A stretch of 64,000 nucleotides of DNA from Brenneria rubrifaciens (lineage in GTDB: Bacteria > Pseudomonadota > Gammaproteobacteria > Enterobacterales > Enterobacteriaceae), in contig NZ_CP034035.1 of assembly GCF_005484945.1 (NCBI RefSeq), positions 2,542,001-2,606,000 on the forward strand. Reading direction: 5' to 3'. Under the pieces are notes generated by a model. The model ran no database searches. It had not been told where the DNA came from and worked only from the letters and a program-made list of their open reading frames with translations. This document shows positions 17,121 to 28,342 of the stretch, piece after piece (position 1 is the first letter of the stretch; each line of letters begins with the position of its first letter). The position numbers and the translations under genes were made by a program.

Positions 17121-19412
17121 TTAGCCCACGCATCGCGCCGCCGCTATCAGCGCCTGTCCCAGCGACAAACCGCCGTCGCCGGCGGGCAAGCATTGTGGTT
17201 GTAATACGGTTAACCCCTTCAGTTGCCGATGCAGTAGTAACGAGAGCAGGCGGTTGTGCATCACCCCGCCGGACAACGCCACGGTCTTGATGCCATGCTG
17301 TTCCGCCGTACGCCAGGCCAACGCTGCGAAACCCTGAGCCAGTGCATAATGGAACGCATACGCTTTATCGGCGGGAGTGGCGCGATAGGCCAGCCACTCC
17401 CGCCAGAAAGTAGTCAGATCCAGTCCGCCGTCCGCCTGTAGGGGCAACGTTACCGGCGGTTGTCGCTGCCGACTCCGCCAGGCCAGGGATTCCAGCCAGC
17501 AGGCAGCCTCGCCTTCCCAACTCTGACTGAGGGAAGCAAATCCGCACGCCGCCGCAACAGCGTCAAACAGCCGCCCGGCTGACGACGCCGATGGCGCATT
17601 AATGCCGCGTTCAATCGCCTTGCGGAGTAAGACCGACGAACGTTCAGGAATGGCGGCGGCTTCGGGTAATGAAGACCAGTCGGGCACAAACCGCAGCCAT
17701 TGCGCCAGCAGATTGCGCCACGGCTGACGCGCCGCCAGATCGCCGCCGGGCAAAGCCACCGCCGGGAGGCCGCCGATAGGCTGACATTGCGCATAATCCG
17801 CCAGCAGACACTCCCCGCCCCACCACGCGCCGTCGGCGCCAAACCCGATGCCGTCCAGCGCCAGCCCGACAACCGGCCCGGCATCGCGCGGCCACTGATG
17901 CTCGCCCATACAGGCCACAATGTGCGCGTGATGGTGTAACACCTCGATACAGGGGATCTGCCGCTGCCGCGCCAACGCCTTTCCCCATTGATGGCTGATA
18001 TAACCTGGATGTGCATCCACCACTATCGCCCGCGGAACAAAATGGTAAATATCTTCAAACAGCGCGACGGACTGGCGAAATTGCTCCTCTATGTCGCTGT
18101 CCGCCAGATCGCCAAGATGCTGGCTGAGGATCGCGTTTTCCTTACGCAGCAAGCAAAACGTATTCTTCAGGTCCGCTCCCATCGCCAGCAACGCGTCCTG
18201 CCCGGCAAATCCCGGCGGCAACGGCAAGGCATCCGGCACATAGCCGCGGGCGCGGCGTAGCATCTCCGTTTTGTGCGGATGCAGCCTGACCAGCGAATCA
18301 TCGGCGCGTTGCACAATATCCCGGTTATGCAGTAGCCACAGATCGGCAATGCCGCCAAGCTGCTCCGTCGCCTGTATATTCGTCAACGCCGGCGGTTTGC
18401 CGCCGGCGTTACCGGACGTCATGACCAACGGCCGGTTAACCTGCGCCATTAACAGATGCTGTAAGGGATTCGCGGGCAGCATCACCCCGACTTCCGATAG
18501 GCCGGGCGCCACCCACTCAGACAACGGCCCGTTCTGACGTAACGGCAGTAAGACAATGGGCGCCGCCGAGCTTTTCAGCAACCGCTGCGCGGCGGAAATA
18601 TCCTCCACGGCGGCGCATGCCTTGAGCCAGCCCATCGCCGGCAGCATCACCGCCAGCGGCTTGCCGGGACGATGTTTGCGCCGACGCAGACGCTGTACCG
18701 CCCGCGAACAGGTGGCATCGCACGCCAGATGAAAACCGCCCAGCCCCTTAATCGCGACGATTTTTCCCGCCAGCAACGCGTTGGCGGCCAGCCGGATAGC
18801 CTCATGCCCTTCTGCCCGCCGGTTTGCAACATCCTCCACCAACCAGACTTGCGGGCCACACTGCGGGCAGGCGTTCGGCTGAGCATGAAAACGTCTGTCC
18901 GCCGGATGTTGATACTCCGCCAGGCATTGGCTGCACAGCGGAAAAGCCGCCATTGAAGTCAACGGCCGGTCATAGGGCATTTGGCGAATAATGGTAAAGC
19001 GCGGGCCACAGTGGGTGCAGTTGATAAACGGATAGTGATAACGGCGATTAGCGGGATCGTTGAGTTCTTGCCGACAGGTTTCACAGGTGGCCGCATCCGG
19101 CGCCACCTGCGTATCCATCCGCCCGGCGCCGCTGTGCTCAATCACAAATGCGGTGGGTGGGGTCGCCCATCGCCACGGCTGGCAGGTTATGCCGTCGATG
19201 TGCGCGAGCGGCGGACACCTGGCGGGCAGTTCCGTCAGAAAACGCGCGACGTTTTCTGACGGATAGAGATGAATCAGCACGCCCGCGCCGTCATTACAGA
19301 CATTACCGCGCAGACTGAACCGATGGGCCAGTTGCCAGACATAAGGCCGAAACCCTACCCCCTGCACTTTGCCTGTTACGCGGATCTCAATGCCGGTTTT
19401 TGTCATGTTCAC
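17121..19412 (-). CDS. hypF: Hydrogenase maturation carbamoyltransferase HypF
   Basis: This 763-residue protein has the full HypF domain order: an N-terminal acylphosphatase domain ([14 protein letters not shown]); two zinc-finger-like CxxC-x18-CxxC modules (CETC...CTHC and CSQC...CPQC); a YrdC-like domain (around [12 protein letters not shown]); and a Kae1-like domain with the metal-binding HHHAH motif. HypF uses carbamoyl phosphate and ATP to carbamoylate the C-terminal Cys of HypE, the source of cyanide ligands of the NiFe site. It is the last gene of the hyb-hyp cluster and lies 91 bp after hypE, the longest gap in the cluster. Confidence 0.95.
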   Translation of the reverse strand: MNMTKTGIEIRVTGKVQGVGFRPYVWQLAHRFSLRGNVCNDGAGVLIHLYPSENVARFLTELPARCPPLAHIDGITCQPWRWATPPTAFVIEHSGAGRMDTQVAPDAATCETCRQELNDPANRRYHYPFINCTHCGPRFTIIRQMPYDRPLTSMAAFPLCSQCLAEYQHPADRRFHAQPNACPQCGPQVWLVEDVANRRAEGHEAIRLAANALLAGKIVAIKGLGGFHLACDATCSRAVQRLRRRKHRPGKPLAVMLPAMGWLKACAAVEDISAAQRLLKSSAAPIVLLPLRQNGPLSEWVAPGLSEVGVMLPANPLQHLLMAQVNRPLVMTSGNAGGKPPALTNIQATEQLGGIADLWLLHNRDIVQRADDSLVRLHPHKTEMLRRARGYVPDALPLPPGFAGQDALLAMGADLKNTFCLLRKENAILSQHLGDLADSDIEEQFRQSVALFEDIYHFVPRAIVVDAHPGYISHQWGKALARQRQIPCIEVLHHHAHIVACMGEHQWPRDAGPVVGLALDGIGFGADGAWWGGECLLADYAQCQPIGGLPAVALPGGDLAARQPWRNLLAQWLRFVPDWSSLPEAAAIPERSSVLLRKAIERGINAPSASSAGRLFDAVAAACGFASLSQSWEGEAACWLESLAWRSRQRQPPVTLPLQADGGLDLTTFWREWLAYRATPADKAYAFHYALAQGFAALAWRTAEQHGIKTVALSGGVMHNRLLSLLLHRQLKGLTVLQPQCLPAGDGGLSLGQALIAAARCVG

Positions 19413-19503
19413 GCGAACTGCATCTCATTTTATGCGAAAAAAAGTGTACTTTGGGGGCGCGATAAACTGACGCAATAACGTCATAGCGAGCGACCCCACC
19501 GGG

Positions 19504-20562
19504 TCAGCATATCCGCGGCATCGGTTCATTATGCGGCAGATCCAACAGCCTCGACGCCCCAAAAACCCCGCACAGCCGTACCTGTGGCGCAGCCGTGACC
19601 TCGCCAATCGTCGCAGCGTCGCGACCCAGCGGGTGCGCCCGCAGCGCCGTCAGCACCGGGGCTTCCGACTCGGCGGAAACCACCAGCACCAGTTTGCCTT
19701 CGTTGGCGAAATTCAGCGCCTCCAGCCCCAGAATTTCGCAGATGCCGCGCACCGTCTGCTTCAGCGGCAAATCGCTTTCATTGACGTCCATACCCCAGCC
19801 GCTGGCCAGCGCATATTCATGCAGGATCGCAGTCACGCCGCCGCGCGTCGCATCCCGCAGCGCCCGCACGCCTGCTATCTCACGCAGCGGCGCGATCAAC
19901 GGCGTCAGTACCGCGCAATCGCTCGACAGTTCGGCCTCAAGCCCGAGTTGCTCGCGCTGGTTAAGGATCGTCGCGCCATGATCGCCCAACGTACCGCTGA
20001 CGATAATTTTATCGCCGGGGCGGATCTCGCCACTGCCCCAGCGCACCGCGGTCGGGATAACGCCAATCCCGGACGTATTGATAAAAATCTTGTCGGCCGC
20101 GCCGCGCGGCACCACTTTGGTATCACCGGTCACGATCTCAATACCGGCATCCCGCGCGGTTCGGGCCATAGATTCAACAATGCGCAGCAAATCGGCGCCG
20201 GGGAAACCCTCTTCAATGATAAAACCGCAGGAAAGATAGCGCGGCTGAGCGCCGCTGACGGCGATATCGTTCGCCGTACCGCAAACCGCCAGCTTGCCGA
20301 TATCCCCGCCGGGGAAAAAAATGGGGTCGATAACATAGCTGTCGGTGGTAAAAGCCAGCCGATCGCCCAACTGCGTCAACAGCGCCAGCGGCAATCTGGC
20401 CTGATCTTCACGCTGCCCCAGCAGCGGATTATCAAACGCTCGTAAAAACAGTTGTTCAATCAACTGCTGCATCGCCCGGCCGCCGCTGCCATGCGCCAGC
20501 GTAATCTCTTTAGGCAACGTTTCTTTTAAACAAAAGGCCGTTGGCTGTGTCTCACCGCTCAT
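19504..20562 (-). CDS. hypE: Hydrogenase maturation protein HypE (thiocarbamate dehydratase)
   Basis: This 352-residue protein belongs to the PurM/AIR synthase superfamily and has the HypE start ITLAHGSGGRAMQQLI. The C-terminal tetrapeptide is PRIC, whose Cys is carbamoylated by HypF and dehydrated to a thiocyanate. With HypC-HypD it delivers CN to iron. The ATG directly abuts the hypD stop codon with no intervening base, indicating translational coupling. Confidence 0.95.
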   Translation of the reverse strand: MSGETQPTAFCLKETLPKEITLAHGSGGRAMQQLIEQLFLRAFDNPLLGQREDQARLPLALLTQLGDRLAFTTDSYVIDPIFFPGGDIGKLAVCGTANDIAVSGAQPRYLSCGFIIEEGFPGADLLRIVESMARTARDAGIEIVTGDTKVVPRGAADKIFINTSGIGVIPTAVRWGSGEIRPGDKIIVSGTLGDHGATILNQREQLGLEAELSSDCAVLTPLIAPLREIAGVRALRDATRGGVTAILHEYALASGWGMDVNESDLPLKQTVRGICEILGLEALNFANEGKLVLVVSAESEAPVLTALRAHPLGRDAATIGEVTAAPQVRLCGVFGASRLLDLPHNEPMPRIC

Positions 20563-21678
20563 TCAGGCACACTCCCGCCGATACTGATAATAAGCCGCAC
20601 ACGCCCCTTCGGAGGAAACCATCAGCGCCCCGATCGCATTCTGCGGCGTGCAGCGCCGGGCGAACAGCGGACAATCCGCCGGTTTGCAACGCCCGGTTAA
20701 AACGTCGCCACAGCGCGATCCCGGATCATCCGCCACGCACTGCTGTCGTGGTTTGAAACGCCGCTCGGCGTCAAAAGCGGCATAGGCTTCCCGCAGTTGC
20801 ATACCGGAATCCGCGATCTCGCCCAGACCGCGCCATTCGCTGCTGGATTTGGCTTCAAATACCGCCGCCATCGCCTGCTGAGCCAGCCGGTTACCGCTAT
20901 CGGGGACAATACGCCGATACTGGTTCTCTACCTCACAACGCGCGGCATGGATCTGGCCGACCAGCATCAGCAGCGCCTGCAAAATATCCAGCGGCTCGAA
21001 CCCGGTGACCACGAACGGCTTGTGGAACCGATCGCACAGTTCCTGATAAGGATAGGCGCCAATCACCATGCTCACATGCCCCGGCGCCAGAAAACCGTCA
21101 ATGCGCAGATCGGGCTGCATCAGCAAACTGCGCAGCGTCGGAACAATGGTGATGTGCTGACAGAACAAGGTAAAGTTGGCGATGTTGCGGCGTCTGGCCT
21201 GTTGCAGCGTCAGGGCGGTGCTCGGCATGGTGGTTTCAAATCCCAGGCCGAAAAACACCACCTGACGATCCGGGTTTTTCTCGGCCAGTTGCAACGCGTC
21301 CAGCGGCGAATAGACCATGCGCACATCGGCGCCATGACGACGCGCATCCTGCAACGAACCATTGCGTCCCGGTACGCGCATGGCGTCGCCGAAGGTACAG
21401 AAGATCACTTCAGGGTGCGCGGCGATTTCCAGACACGCATCAATACGTCCCATCGGCAACACGCATACCGGACAGCCCGGACCATGCACAAATTCAATTT
21501 CCGGCGGCAACAGCCGATCCAGTCCGAACTTGAAGATAGCGTGGGTATGCCCGCCGCACACTTCCATCAATTGCAGCGGATGTTCCCGCAGTTGCGGCAT
21601 CTCCGCCACCAGCGCCCGAATGCGTTGCAGTAACGCTTTGGCCAGTTCAGGATCGCGGAATTCATCAACGTATTGCAT
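20563..21678 (-). CDS. hypD: Hydrogenase maturation Fe-S scaffold HypD
   Basis: This is a 371-residue protein with the conserved HypD cysteine motifs MEVCGGHTH and [11 protein letters not shown], and C-terminal cysteines that bind a 4Fe-4S cluster. HypD with HypC forms the scaffold on which Fe(CN)2CO is built. The ATG at 21678 follows GGAGG and gives the usual family length; a longer frame upstream overlaps hypC and is not needed. The start overlaps the 3' end of hypC by 14 nt. Confidence 0.95.
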   Translation of the reverse strand: MQYVDEFRDPELAKALLQRIRALVAEMPQLREHPLQLMEVCGGHTHAIFKFGLDRLLPPEIEFVHGPGCPVCVLPMGRIDACLEIAAHPEVIFCTFGDAMRVPGRNGSLQDARRHGADVRMVYSPLDALQLAEKNPDRQVVFFGLGFETTMPSTALTLQQARRRNIANFTLFCQHITIVPTLRSLLMQPDLRIDGFLAPGHVSMVIGAYPYQELCDRFHKPFVVTGFEPLDILQALLMLVGQIHAARCEVENQYRRIVPDSGNRLAQQAMAAVFEAKSSSEWRGLGEIADSGMQLREAYAAFDAERRFKPRQQCVADDPGSRCGDVLTGRCKPADCPLFARRCTPQNAIGALMVSSEGACAAYYQYRRECA

Positions 21679-21952
21679 AGTCCTCCCCGCGCTGGCGCAT
21701 TTCGTCCAGTTCCAGTCCGACGGCGCGCATGGATTGCAGCGCTTCCAGCGTATCCCGCGCCTCCTGTTCATCCAGCAGACTCATGGCAAAACCGACATGC
21801 ACCAGGACCCATTGCCCCACCAGATCGGCGGGCGAATCCTCGCACACCAGCGCAATATTCACCGCGCGGCGTACACCACAGACGTCAACATCCGCAGGCT
21901 GATGAATATCGTCCCCGACGGACACGACCTTACCCGGAATGCCTAGGCACAT
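21665..21952 (-). CDS. hypC: Hydrogenase assembly chaperone HypC/HybG
   Basis: This 95-residue protein begins [10 protein letters not shown], the defining HypC start in which C2 binds the iron of the cofactor precursor after Met removal. [14 protein letters not shown] matches the family's C-terminal helix. It is a single copy here, so it must serve both as HypD partner and as the chaperone of the HybC precursor, roles split between HypC and HybG in E. coli. The ATG overlaps the end of hypB by 10 nt. Confidence 0.93.
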   Translation of the reverse strand: MCLGIPGKVVSVGDDIHQPADVDVCGVRRAVNIALVCEDSPADLVGQWVLVHVGFAMSLLDEQEARDTLEALQSMRAVGLELDEMRQRGEDYAIR

Positions 21953-23010
21953 CGTCGCGCCTCCAGCCAGCCAAGCCATTCGTCCATGCCCTCGCCGGTG
22001 CGGGCGGACAAGGCGATAACCTGAATGTCCGGGTTGACGCGCCGGGCATTGGCGACGCACGCTTCCAGATTAAAATCCACATAAGGCAGCAGATCGAGTT
22101 TATTGATAATCACCAGCGACGCGGCCGCGAACATATGAGGATATTTCAGCGGTTTATCGTCCCCCTCCGTCACTGACAGTACCGCTACTTTGGCGCGCTC
22201 GCCCAGATCGAACCCGGCCGGACAGACCAGGTTGCCGACATTCTCGATAAACAGCAGACTGTTATCCGGCAGTGATAAGCGGTGCGCGGCATCGTGCACC
22301 ATCTGCGCATCCAGATGACAGCCCTTGCCGGTATTCACCTGGATCGCGGCCACGCCCGTTGCACGAATGCGTTCCGCATCATGGGTGGTTTGCTGATCGC
22401 CTTCGATCACCGCACACGGCACCTGCTGACGGATATGATTCAGCGTCGTCGTCAACAGCGTGGTTTTACCCGAACCGGGGCTGGAAACCAGATTCAGCGC
22501 CAGAATGTTCTGCGCCTTGAAATGTTCCCGGTTATGTTCCGCCAGTTGGTTATTCTTGCTCAGCACATCCATTTCAACCTGCAACAACCGTTGCTGTCCC
22601 ATACCTGGTGCATGGGTGCCGGCAGCCCCTTGCCCATAATGCAGATCCTGCTGATTAACCGCCGGCTGAAACGGCGCTTCGGCACCCTTGCGCTGATCAT
22701 GACTGGGGTGGCGATGACCCTCGTGCGCCGGATTGCCCAACGGCGCCCCGCCATAATAATGATGATGAACATCGCCCTGATGGTGGTAATGATGATGGTG
22801 AATCACCACGTCGCGCGGCGTGTTTTCACTTGCGTCGTGCTGGTCATGCGCATGCGTATGATAGATGTCTTGGTGTTTGTGAGAATGGCGACCGTGTCGT
22901 CCGTGATGCTGCGCGTGGTCAGGGTGATGGTGGTCATGATCGTGGGCGTCAGGATGCTCGTCACCTTCGATTCTGCGCTCCCCTTCACCGCAACCGCATG
23001 TGGTACACAT
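21943..23010 (-). CDS. hypB: Hydrogenase nickel incorporation GTPase HypB with a long histidine-rich insert
   Basis: This 355-residue protein starts [10 protein letters not shown], the high-affinity N-terminal nickel site of enterobacterial HypB. It then has about 95 residues with roughly 30 histidines before the conserved [16 protein letters not shown] stretch. The G domain follows, with SSPGSGKTT (P-loop), GDQQT, and a Cys/His metal site in GKGCHLD. HypB uses GTP to insert nickel into the large subunit with HypA. It is about 65 residues longer than E. coli HypB because of the insert. The ATG at 23010 follows a strong GGGAGGAG. Confidence 0.95.
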   Translation of the reverse strand: MCTTCGCGEGERRIEGDEHPDAHDHDHHHPDHAQHHGRHGRHSHKHQDIYHTHAHDQHDASENTPRDVVIHHHHYHHQGDVHHHYYGGAPLGNPAHEGHRHPSHDQRKGAEAPFQPAVNQQDLHYGQGAAGTHAPGMGQQRLLQVEMDVLSKNNQLAEHNREHFKAQNILALNLVSSPGSGKTTLLTTTLNHIRQQVPCAVIEGDQQTTHDAERIRATGVAAIQVNTGKGCHLDAQMVHDAAHRLSLPDNSLLFIENVGNLVCPAGFDLGERAKVAVLSVTEGDDKPLKYPHMFAAASLVIINKLDLLPYVDFNLEACVANARRVNPDIQVIALSARTGEGMDEWLGWLEARRCA

Positions 23011-23065
23011 AGGGATCTCCTCCCGATTCAAACGTGCTTATTAAAAAAATTTCCCGGTTTACCGG

Positions 23066-23407
23066 TCATTCAATCGCCAGTTGTTTGATTTGCAGACTGT
23101 CGCCGTCATCGACCCGCAGGTGGTGGCTGCCGCACTGCGGACATCCTTCATGATGGTTCAGAACTTCCACTAGGGCGCTGCATGCCCAACACCACGCTTT
23201 TGCCGGTCGGATGTCGACATGTAGCTGACACCCCTCCGCCAGCGTTTGCCGACAGACCGATTCAAAACAAAAACGCAGCGCGCGCTCTTCAATGCAGGAT
23301 AGCGCCCCTATTTCCAGCCACACCCCGGTCACCCGCCGGGCCTGATGCCGGCGAGCCTGCTGTTCAATCAATTCCAGCGCGTTGTAGCACATAGAAATTT
23401 CATGCAT
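23066..23407 (-). CDS. hypA: Hydrogenase nickel metallochaperone HypA/HybF
   Basis: This 113-residue protein begins MHEIS, in which the N-terminal Met/His2 bind nickel. The structural zinc site is C73, C76, C89 and C92 (CWACS...CPQCG). It has the exact length of E. coli HybF. The start overlaps the end of hybE by 8 nt, and hypB follows after 55 bp. It works with HypB to load nickel into HybC. HypA or HybF naming is a matter of convention; only one copy is present here. Confidence 0.93.
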   Translation of the reverse strand: MHEISMCYNALELIEQQARRHQARRVTGVWLEIGALSCIEERALRFCFESVCRQTLAEGCQLHVDIRPAKAWCWACSALVEVLNHHEGCPQCGSHHLRVDDGDSLQIKQLAIE

Positions 23408-23942
23408 GTCGTCCACTCCGGTTACCACTGAAAAGCGCCCGTAAACGGCTATTTCGCGGAACATGGCCATCCGCCACCGGCAACGAAAGCGCCATCCTGA
23501 CACTTTGCTCGGCCAGCAAAACGGCCTGTTCGCCGCGCAGATGGCGGTCAATCGGCGACATGAGCGAACAGGACAGATACTGTCTTCCCGACATCTCGCC
23601 AACGATAAACGTGACGTTCCCGCACGGCAGCGCCAGCCCCTGACGGCCGGCCGGCGTTCTGATCGGCCAGACTTGTCCCGGCCCCGGCAGCACCAATAAA
23701 CTCATCATCCAGGGCGTCAACAGACAACCGACCCACTGCTGTTCAAACAGGGTAAACCCGCAGGCGCGGACCGGAATGTCTTCATGAAAAAAGGGCAACG
23801 ACCGCATTTTTTCATCGGCAATCCGCGTAAACCGCTGTTCCAGCCACGCCGCCGGATGTTCATCATGCCGGCGCGTCGATAGCGATTCTTTGCGCTCACC
23901 CGCTATCTTGCGCACATTGTTCACGTCAGATGCGTTGTTCAT
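23400..23942 (-). CDS. hybE: Hydrogenase-2 assembly chaperone HybE
   Basis: This 180-residue protein matches HybE, clearest in FTLFEQQWVGCLLTPWM, PGPGQVWPIRT and YLSCSLMSPIDRHL. HybE is a cytosolic proofreading chaperone that recognises the Tat-bearing small subunit or the complex before export. It is about 18 residues longer than the E. coli protein, mainly at the N-terminus. The start overlaps hybD by 17 nt and the stop overlaps hypA by 8 nt, so its level is tied to its neighbours. Confidence 0.9.
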   Translation of the reverse strand: MNNASDVNNVRKIAGERKESLSTRRHDEHPAAWLEQRFTRIADEKMRSLPFFHEDIPVRACGFTLFEQQWVGCLLTPWMMSLLVLPGPGQVWPIRTPAGRQGLALPCGNVTFIVGEMSGRQYLSCSLMSPIDRHLRGEQAVLLAEQSVRMALSLPVADGHVPRNSRLRALFSGNRSGRHA

Positions 23943-24429
23943 TACTCACCTCGCACCGTTCACTCACCGTGACGCCGCTTTGCCGCAGCGCGGCTACCAC
24001 TTGTTGTACCGCAGACGCCATCGCCTGCCTCACCGTCTCCGTTAGACCGATATGGACCTCCAGTGAAGCGGGTTCGACGCCAATCAGCGTCAGTTTCTGC
24101 GGAAATTCATCCGTGAGTTGCAGCGCCATCAGCACATCGGATAAACCCAACTGGTGCGGGGAAATCTTGCGGGTAAACAGCGCGGGCACTTCCCTGTCGC
24201 GCAGTACCGTCACCGTCCCCGGCGCTTGTCCGGTCAGCAGCGCATCGGCAACGATCAGATGATCGCGCCCGGCCATCGCGTCCATCAGTGCCAACCCGCA
24301 GGTGCCGCCGTCAACAATGTCTATCGTCGGCGAGAATCTGTAGCGCTGCGCCAGCGCCTCAATGATACGCACCCCGACGGCTTCATCACTTAAAAGCAGG
24401 TTGCCGACCCCCAACACCAGTATATTCAT
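23926..24429 (-). CDS. hybD: HybD maturation endopeptidase for the hydrogenase-2 large subunit
   Basis: This 167-residue M52-family protease starts MNILVLGVGNLLLSDEAVGVR, containing the nickel-sensing Glu. DGGTCGLAL, the IVADAL Asp and ISPHQLGLSD with its His complete the three metal ligands known in the family. It cleaves the C-terminal extension of HybC after nickel insertion. The ATG at 24429 overlaps the hybC stop as TGATG; a GTG one codon earlier is also open but less likely. Confidence 0.94.
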   Translation of the reverse strand: MNILVLGVGNLLLSDEAVGVRIIEALAQRYRFSPTIDIVDGGTCGLALMDAMAGRDHLIVADALLTGQAPGTVTVLRDREVPALFTRKISPHQLGLSDVLMALQLTDEFPQKLTLIGVEPASLEVHIGLTETVRQAMASAVQQVVAALRQSGVTVSERCEVSNEQRI

Positions 24430-26135
24430 CACAGCACCCTGACCCGCGTCACTTCACTGCCGCTCACCGTATCCACGATATGCACCGCGCAGGACATGCA
24501 CGGGTCAAACGAGTGAATGGTTCGCACCACCTCCAGCGGTTTATGCGGATCGGCTATCGGCGTGCCGACCAGCGACTGTTCGTAAGGGCCGGGCGTTCCC
24601 TCGACGTTACGCGGCCCGGATGTCCAGGTTGACGGAACCACCGCCTGATAGTTGGTGATTTTGCCGTGTTTGAATACGATCCAGTGCGACAGCATCCCGC
24701 GCGGCATTTCGCCGAATCCCACACCGCGGAACTCGGTATCCGGCGATAAGTCCGGTTTGATAAACGTCTGGTAATCGCCTTTACCGATATTGGCAACCAG
24801 CGCCTGCCATTGCTGATCCAGCGTATCCTTGAGCACGCAGCAGTGCACCGTACGGCCGATCACCCGGCCCAATGTGGAATGCAGGCGCGCCACGTCCAAC
24901 GCCTGTCCCGTCAGTTTCCGGTATGCCGCCGCGACCTGCGCATAATGCGTTTCGGTCAGCGGGTGTCTGGCGGCCAGACTGCACAGCAGCCACGCCAGCG
25001 GGCCTACTTCAACGGTCTTGCCGTAGAAGGTCGGCGCTTTTACCCAGGAGTATTTACCGTCTTCCTGCCAGCCGGTGTAGTCAGGACGCGTCAGCCCTTC
25101 CCACGGCGCCAGCGGCTCATCATCCTGATACCAGGCGTGCTTGCCGCTCTCTTTGATTCCGTCGATCAGGAATTTGTCGCTGTGGCTGGTAATCGGGCGA
25201 TACTTGGCAAAATCGCCGTTTTCCAGATAGCCGCCGGCCAGCAGGAAACCGCCGCTTTGACTGTCAGTCGGCAGTTCAGGGACGCTGAGATAATGATCCG
25301 CCCCTTTGCCCAAATGCAGCCAGTCTGGATAGTGGGCGGCAATGACCGCACAGTCCACTTTATACACCTGCTCAATGAAATCGCTTAGCCGATCGATAAA
25401 CGCTTTCACATACATCAGGCGTTCAAGATTCAGCACGCTGGGCGCATCCAGGTTGATCGGGTTGGCCACGCCCCCTACCGCCAGATTCTGGATATGCGGC
25501 GTTTTGCCGCCGAGGATCGCCACAATACGGTTGGCGTCACGCTGACACTCCAGCGCCTGTAGGTAGTGCGCGACCGCAATCAGGTTAACTTCCGGCGGCA
25601 GCGCCATCGCCGGGTGTCCCCAATAGCCGTTGGCAAAAATGCCCAGTTGACCGCTGGCGACCAGATCTTTCAGCTTCTGCTGCACCCGGGTGAATTCGGA
25701 AGCGTTGTTCAACGGCCAGTCAGACAGCCCTTTCAGCAATGCTTCCGCTTGTTGCGGGGAGGCGTTAAGCGCAGACGTCACATCCACCCAGTCCAGCGCG
25801 GAGAGCTGATAGAAATGGACAATGTGGTCGTGAACGCTGTGCGCAGCCAGTATCAGGTTGCGGATATACTGCGCGTTGACAGGCACATGCAGTTGCAGGG
25901 CATTTTCCACCGCCCGCACGGAGGCAATGGCGTGCACCGTGGTACAGACGCCGCAGATACGCTGCACAATCATCCACGCATCGCGCGGGTCCTGACCGGT
26001 GACAATTTCTTCCATGCCGCGCCACATGGTGCCGGACGACCAGGCCTTGGTGACTTTCCCCTGTTCGATCTCGCAGTCAATGCGCAGATGCCCCTCGATA
26101 CGGGTAATAGGATCAATGGTGATGCGTTGGCTCAT
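24429..26135 (-). CDS. hybC: Hydrogenase-2 large subunit HybC
   Basis: This 568-residue NiFe large subunit has the two Cys pairs that bind the active site: C61/C64 in RICGVCTTVHA and C546/C549 in DPCMSCAVH. The 16 residues after H552 form the extension removed by HybD. The N-terminus [13 protein letters not shown] is canonical. It has no Tat signal and is exported with HybO by hitchhiking. The enzyme oxidises H2 in the periplasm and feeds electrons to HybA, HybB and the quinone pool. The start overlaps hybB by 23 nt. Confidence 0.96.
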   Translation of the reverse strand: MSQRITIDPITRIEGHLRIDCEIEQGKVTKAWSSGTMWRGMEEIVTGQDPRDAWMIVQRICGVCTTVHAIASVRAVENALQLHVPVNAQYIRNLILAAHSVHDHIVHFYQLSALDWVDVTSALNASPQQAEALLKGLSDWPLNNASEFTRVQQKLKDLVASGQLGIFANGYWGHPAMALPPEVNLIAVAHYLQALECQRDANRIVAILGGKTPHIQNLAVGGVANPINLDAPSVLNLERLMYVKAFIDRLSDFIEQVYKVDCAVIAAHYPDWLHLGKGADHYLSVPELPTDSQSGGFLLAGGYLENGDFAKYRPITSHSDKFLIDGIKESGKHAWYQDDEPLAPWEGLTRPDYTGWQEDGKYSWVKAPTFYGKTVEVGPLAWLLCSLAARHPLTETHYAQVAAAYRKLTGQALDVARLHSTLGRVIGRTVHCCVLKDTLDQQWQALVANIGKGDYQTFIKPDLSPDTEFRGVGFGEMPRGMLSHWIVFKHGKITNYQAVVPSTWTSGPRNVEGTPGPYEQSLVGTPIADPHKPLEVVRTIHSFDPCMSCAVHIVDTVSGSEVTRVRVL

Positions 26136-27315
26136 GCTTTACCTCGGCCTGATGATTCTTCTGGACGCCTTCCCGCGCGGGAAGTACCGGCAGCAGCCGG
26201 ATTAACAAGATGTATGCGCAGACTTCAATCGCGACAAAACCGATAGAGATCAGCACTTCCGATGCGGATGGGAAGTAGTGATAGCCGCCACCGGGGTCGA
26301 AAGCCAGCAAGGAATAGCTCAGCCGCCATAAGGCCGCCCCGAACAACATGCTCAGCGCGCCCACAAACAGCAGGCGTGAATCATGGCGGTAGCGTTTGAA
26401 ACGGAACATCAGCAGCGGGAAGAGCATCAGCGCGGCTTCGCACCAGAACGTCAACGCCAGGCGATCGCCCCTGAACAGATAGCCCGTTTTGTCGTGCCAG
26501 ATAATTTCGCCGAAGCGCAACGCCACAAACAGCAGCAGCAGTACCTGAATGATTTGCGTCAAACGGGCAAAAAGGTGCTTTTCATCCGGCCCGCGGCCTT
26601 TCAGCCCGGCCTGCACCAGCGAACCTTCAAACATGACGATAGAGAAACCCATGATAAAGGCCGTCAGCAGCGATAACAGCGGCAATAACTCATAGCTTTG
26701 CCACAGCGGATGAACTTTATAACCGGCGGAAATCATCAGCGACCCCATGGATGACTGATGCATGGTCGGCAGTAGCGCCCCTAACGCGATAATAAGAAAC
26801 ATCACTTTGTTCAAACGCCTGAGAGAAACCTTCCATCCCATGCGCTCACATATGACCGGCGCGAACTCCAGCGCCATCACGCCGATGTAAATCATCATAC
26901 AGACCGCCGTCTCAAACAGGACGGATGACGTATTGAAATAGCCCGGAATAAAGAAGTACGGAATATTCCAGTAACGCCCGACGTCAATGGTGATCGACAG
27001 CCCCCCCAATGAGTAACCAAACAGGCTGGCTAGCAGCGCCGGACGCACCAGCGGATGGTATTCGCCGCGGTTAAACACATAGACCGCCCAGGCCAGCGCC
27101 CAGCCGCCGCAGGCAAAGCCGGTGCCCACCAGCAGATCGAACGCAATCCAGATCCCCCACGGGTAACCGCCGTTAAGCGCCGCGACCGCGCCGATGCCGA
27201 ACACCAGACGTTTGACAATCAGCAGCGCGCACAGAATGACAAACGGCGCCAGCGACATCACCGGCCAACTGACCAGACGGCCGCCTAATGGACTCGCTTT
27301 ATGATGCGCCGTCAT
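26113..27315 (-). CDS. hybB: Hydrogenase-2 membrane subunit HybB (NrfD/PsrC family)
   Basis: This is a 400-residue integral membrane protein with about ten hydrophobic segments. It matches HybB closely, for example [22 protein letters not shown] and [15 protein letters not shown] (shortened in parts of the family). It is the quinone-reactive anchor that takes electrons from HybA; HybB can also act in proton-motive reverse flow. The ATG at 27315 lies inside the hybA 3' end (17-nt overlap). An upstream in-frame extension is only a shadow of hybA. The C-terminus ends in a short His-rich tail (HEPTHHH) not obvious in E. coli. Confidence 0.94.
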   Translation of the reverse strand: MTAHHKASPLGGRLVSWPVMSLAPFVILCALLIVKRLVFGIGAVAALNGGYPWGIWIAFDLLVGTGFACGGWALAWAVYVFNRGEYHPLVRPALLASLFGYSLGGLSITIDVGRYWNIPYFFIPGYFNTSSVLFETAVCMMIYIGVMALEFAPVICERMGWKVSLRRLNKVMFLIIALGALLPTMHQSSMGSLMISAGYKVHPLWQSYELLPLLSLLTAFIMGFSIVMFEGSLVQAGLKGRGPDEKHLFARLTQIIQVLLLLFVALRFGEIIWHDKTGYLFRGDRLALTFWCEAALMLFPLLMFRFKRYRHDSRLLFVGALSMLFGAALWRLSYSLLAFDPGGGYHYFPSASEVLISIGFVAIEVCAYILLIRLLPVLPAREGVQKNHQAEVKHEPTHHH

Positions 27316-28339
27316 AGTTGTTCTCCTGTTTCTTGTCGGCATCCGTAGGGCGGTCATCGTGATCCAACCGGTCGGCCCGGGTGTTGCGATGCACCAGTAC
27401 GGATAGCCCGACCAGCACCGCCAGCGGCAGCACCATGCCTTTGTAGAGCGTGTGCTGGACATATTCGGATCGCGCCCCGGTGGAAAGCTCGGCCAACGCC
27501 GGCAAATCCAGATTCTGATAAGGCACGCCCGCCAGCACCAACACCTGCGTGCCGCCGGCTTCTTTTTCTCCGTAAAGATGCGGATCGTATCTCGGCACGG
27601 TATGGAGATAGGTGTCCTTTTTCGCCAGCGTCTGCCGCGGGTAGTGGTTCGCCTCCCCCGCCGGCAACGATAAACGGCGCTTCGCTTCGGATAACAGTTC
27701 TTCACGGGTGCCGAAAATCACCGCGCCGGTCGGACAGACATCCACGCAGCCCGGCAGACCGCCTTTGTCTAAGCGCGCCAGTCCCGGCTGATTGCACAGT
27801 TCGCATTTGTACAGTTTGCCGAACGGGTGTTCGTAGTCGTACTTGGGAATATTGAAGGGGCAGGCCACCATGCAGTAGCGGCAGCCGGTACACACGCTGG
27901 CGTCATAGTGCACCACGCCGGTTTTGGCGTTTTTCGTCAAAGCCGAAACCGGACAGACCGACACACAGTTGGGATCGATACAGTGCATGCACTGCTTTTT
28001 AATATACGCGTAACCGTTGTCGAGCTGATCCTTGTTGGTTCCGTCGCCGGCACGCCACACCTGAATGATGTTATTGGTGTAAGGGCTGAGTTTGTCGTTG
28101 TTCGACCAGATGGCGTCGCCGCCGGCGTAAATCTTGCTGGCCGGGTTATACGCCAGCTTATTGAGCCGCTGACATTCGGTAACGCACGCCTGACAGCCGA
28201 CGCACAGCGTTGAGTCGTAGAGCATACCCAACGCACCGGGGATCGGCGGTTTGTTTTCAGCAGCGCCCTGCGCCGCCACAGGCGTACCGGCCATTAACGC
28301 GCCAGCGGAAGCCAGTTTGAAAAAATGGCGTCTGTTCAC
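27299..28339 (-). CDS. hybA: Hydrogenase-2 ferredoxin-type electron transfer subunit HybA
   Basis: This 346-residue periplasmic Fe-S protein starts from GTG, supported by GGAGGG. It begins with a twin-arginine signal ([17 protein letters not shown]). Cysteine groups [26 protein letters not shown] and CELC indicate four 4Fe-4S clusters. A C-terminal hydrophobic helix (near [16 protein letters not shown]) anchors it to the membrane. It passes electrons from HybO to HybB. The start is only 3 bp after the hybO stop. Confidence 0.95.
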   Translation of the reverse strand: MNRRHFFKLASAGALMAGTPVAAQGAAENKPPIPGALGMLYDSTLCVGCQACVTECQRLNKLAYNPASKIYAGGDAIWSNNDKLSPYTNNIIQVWRAGDGTNKDQLDNGYAYIKKQCMHCIDPNCVSVCPVSALTKNAKTGVVHYDASVCTGCRYCMVACPFNIPKYDYEHPFGKLYKCELCNQPGLARLDKGGLPGCVDVCPTGAVIFGTREELLSEAKRRLSLPAGEANHYPRQTLAKKDTYLHTVPRYDPHLYGEKEAGGTQVLVLAGVPYQNLDLPALAELSTGARSEYVQHTLYKGMVLPLAVLVGLSVLVHRNTRADRLDHDDRPTDADKKQENNYDGAS

Positions 28340-28342
28340 GGC

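Noticed and set aside
19413..19503. Promoter for hypF in the hypE-hypF gap
   Set aside because: A CATAAAAT resembling a -10 element is present, but no acceptable -35 lies at the right distance.
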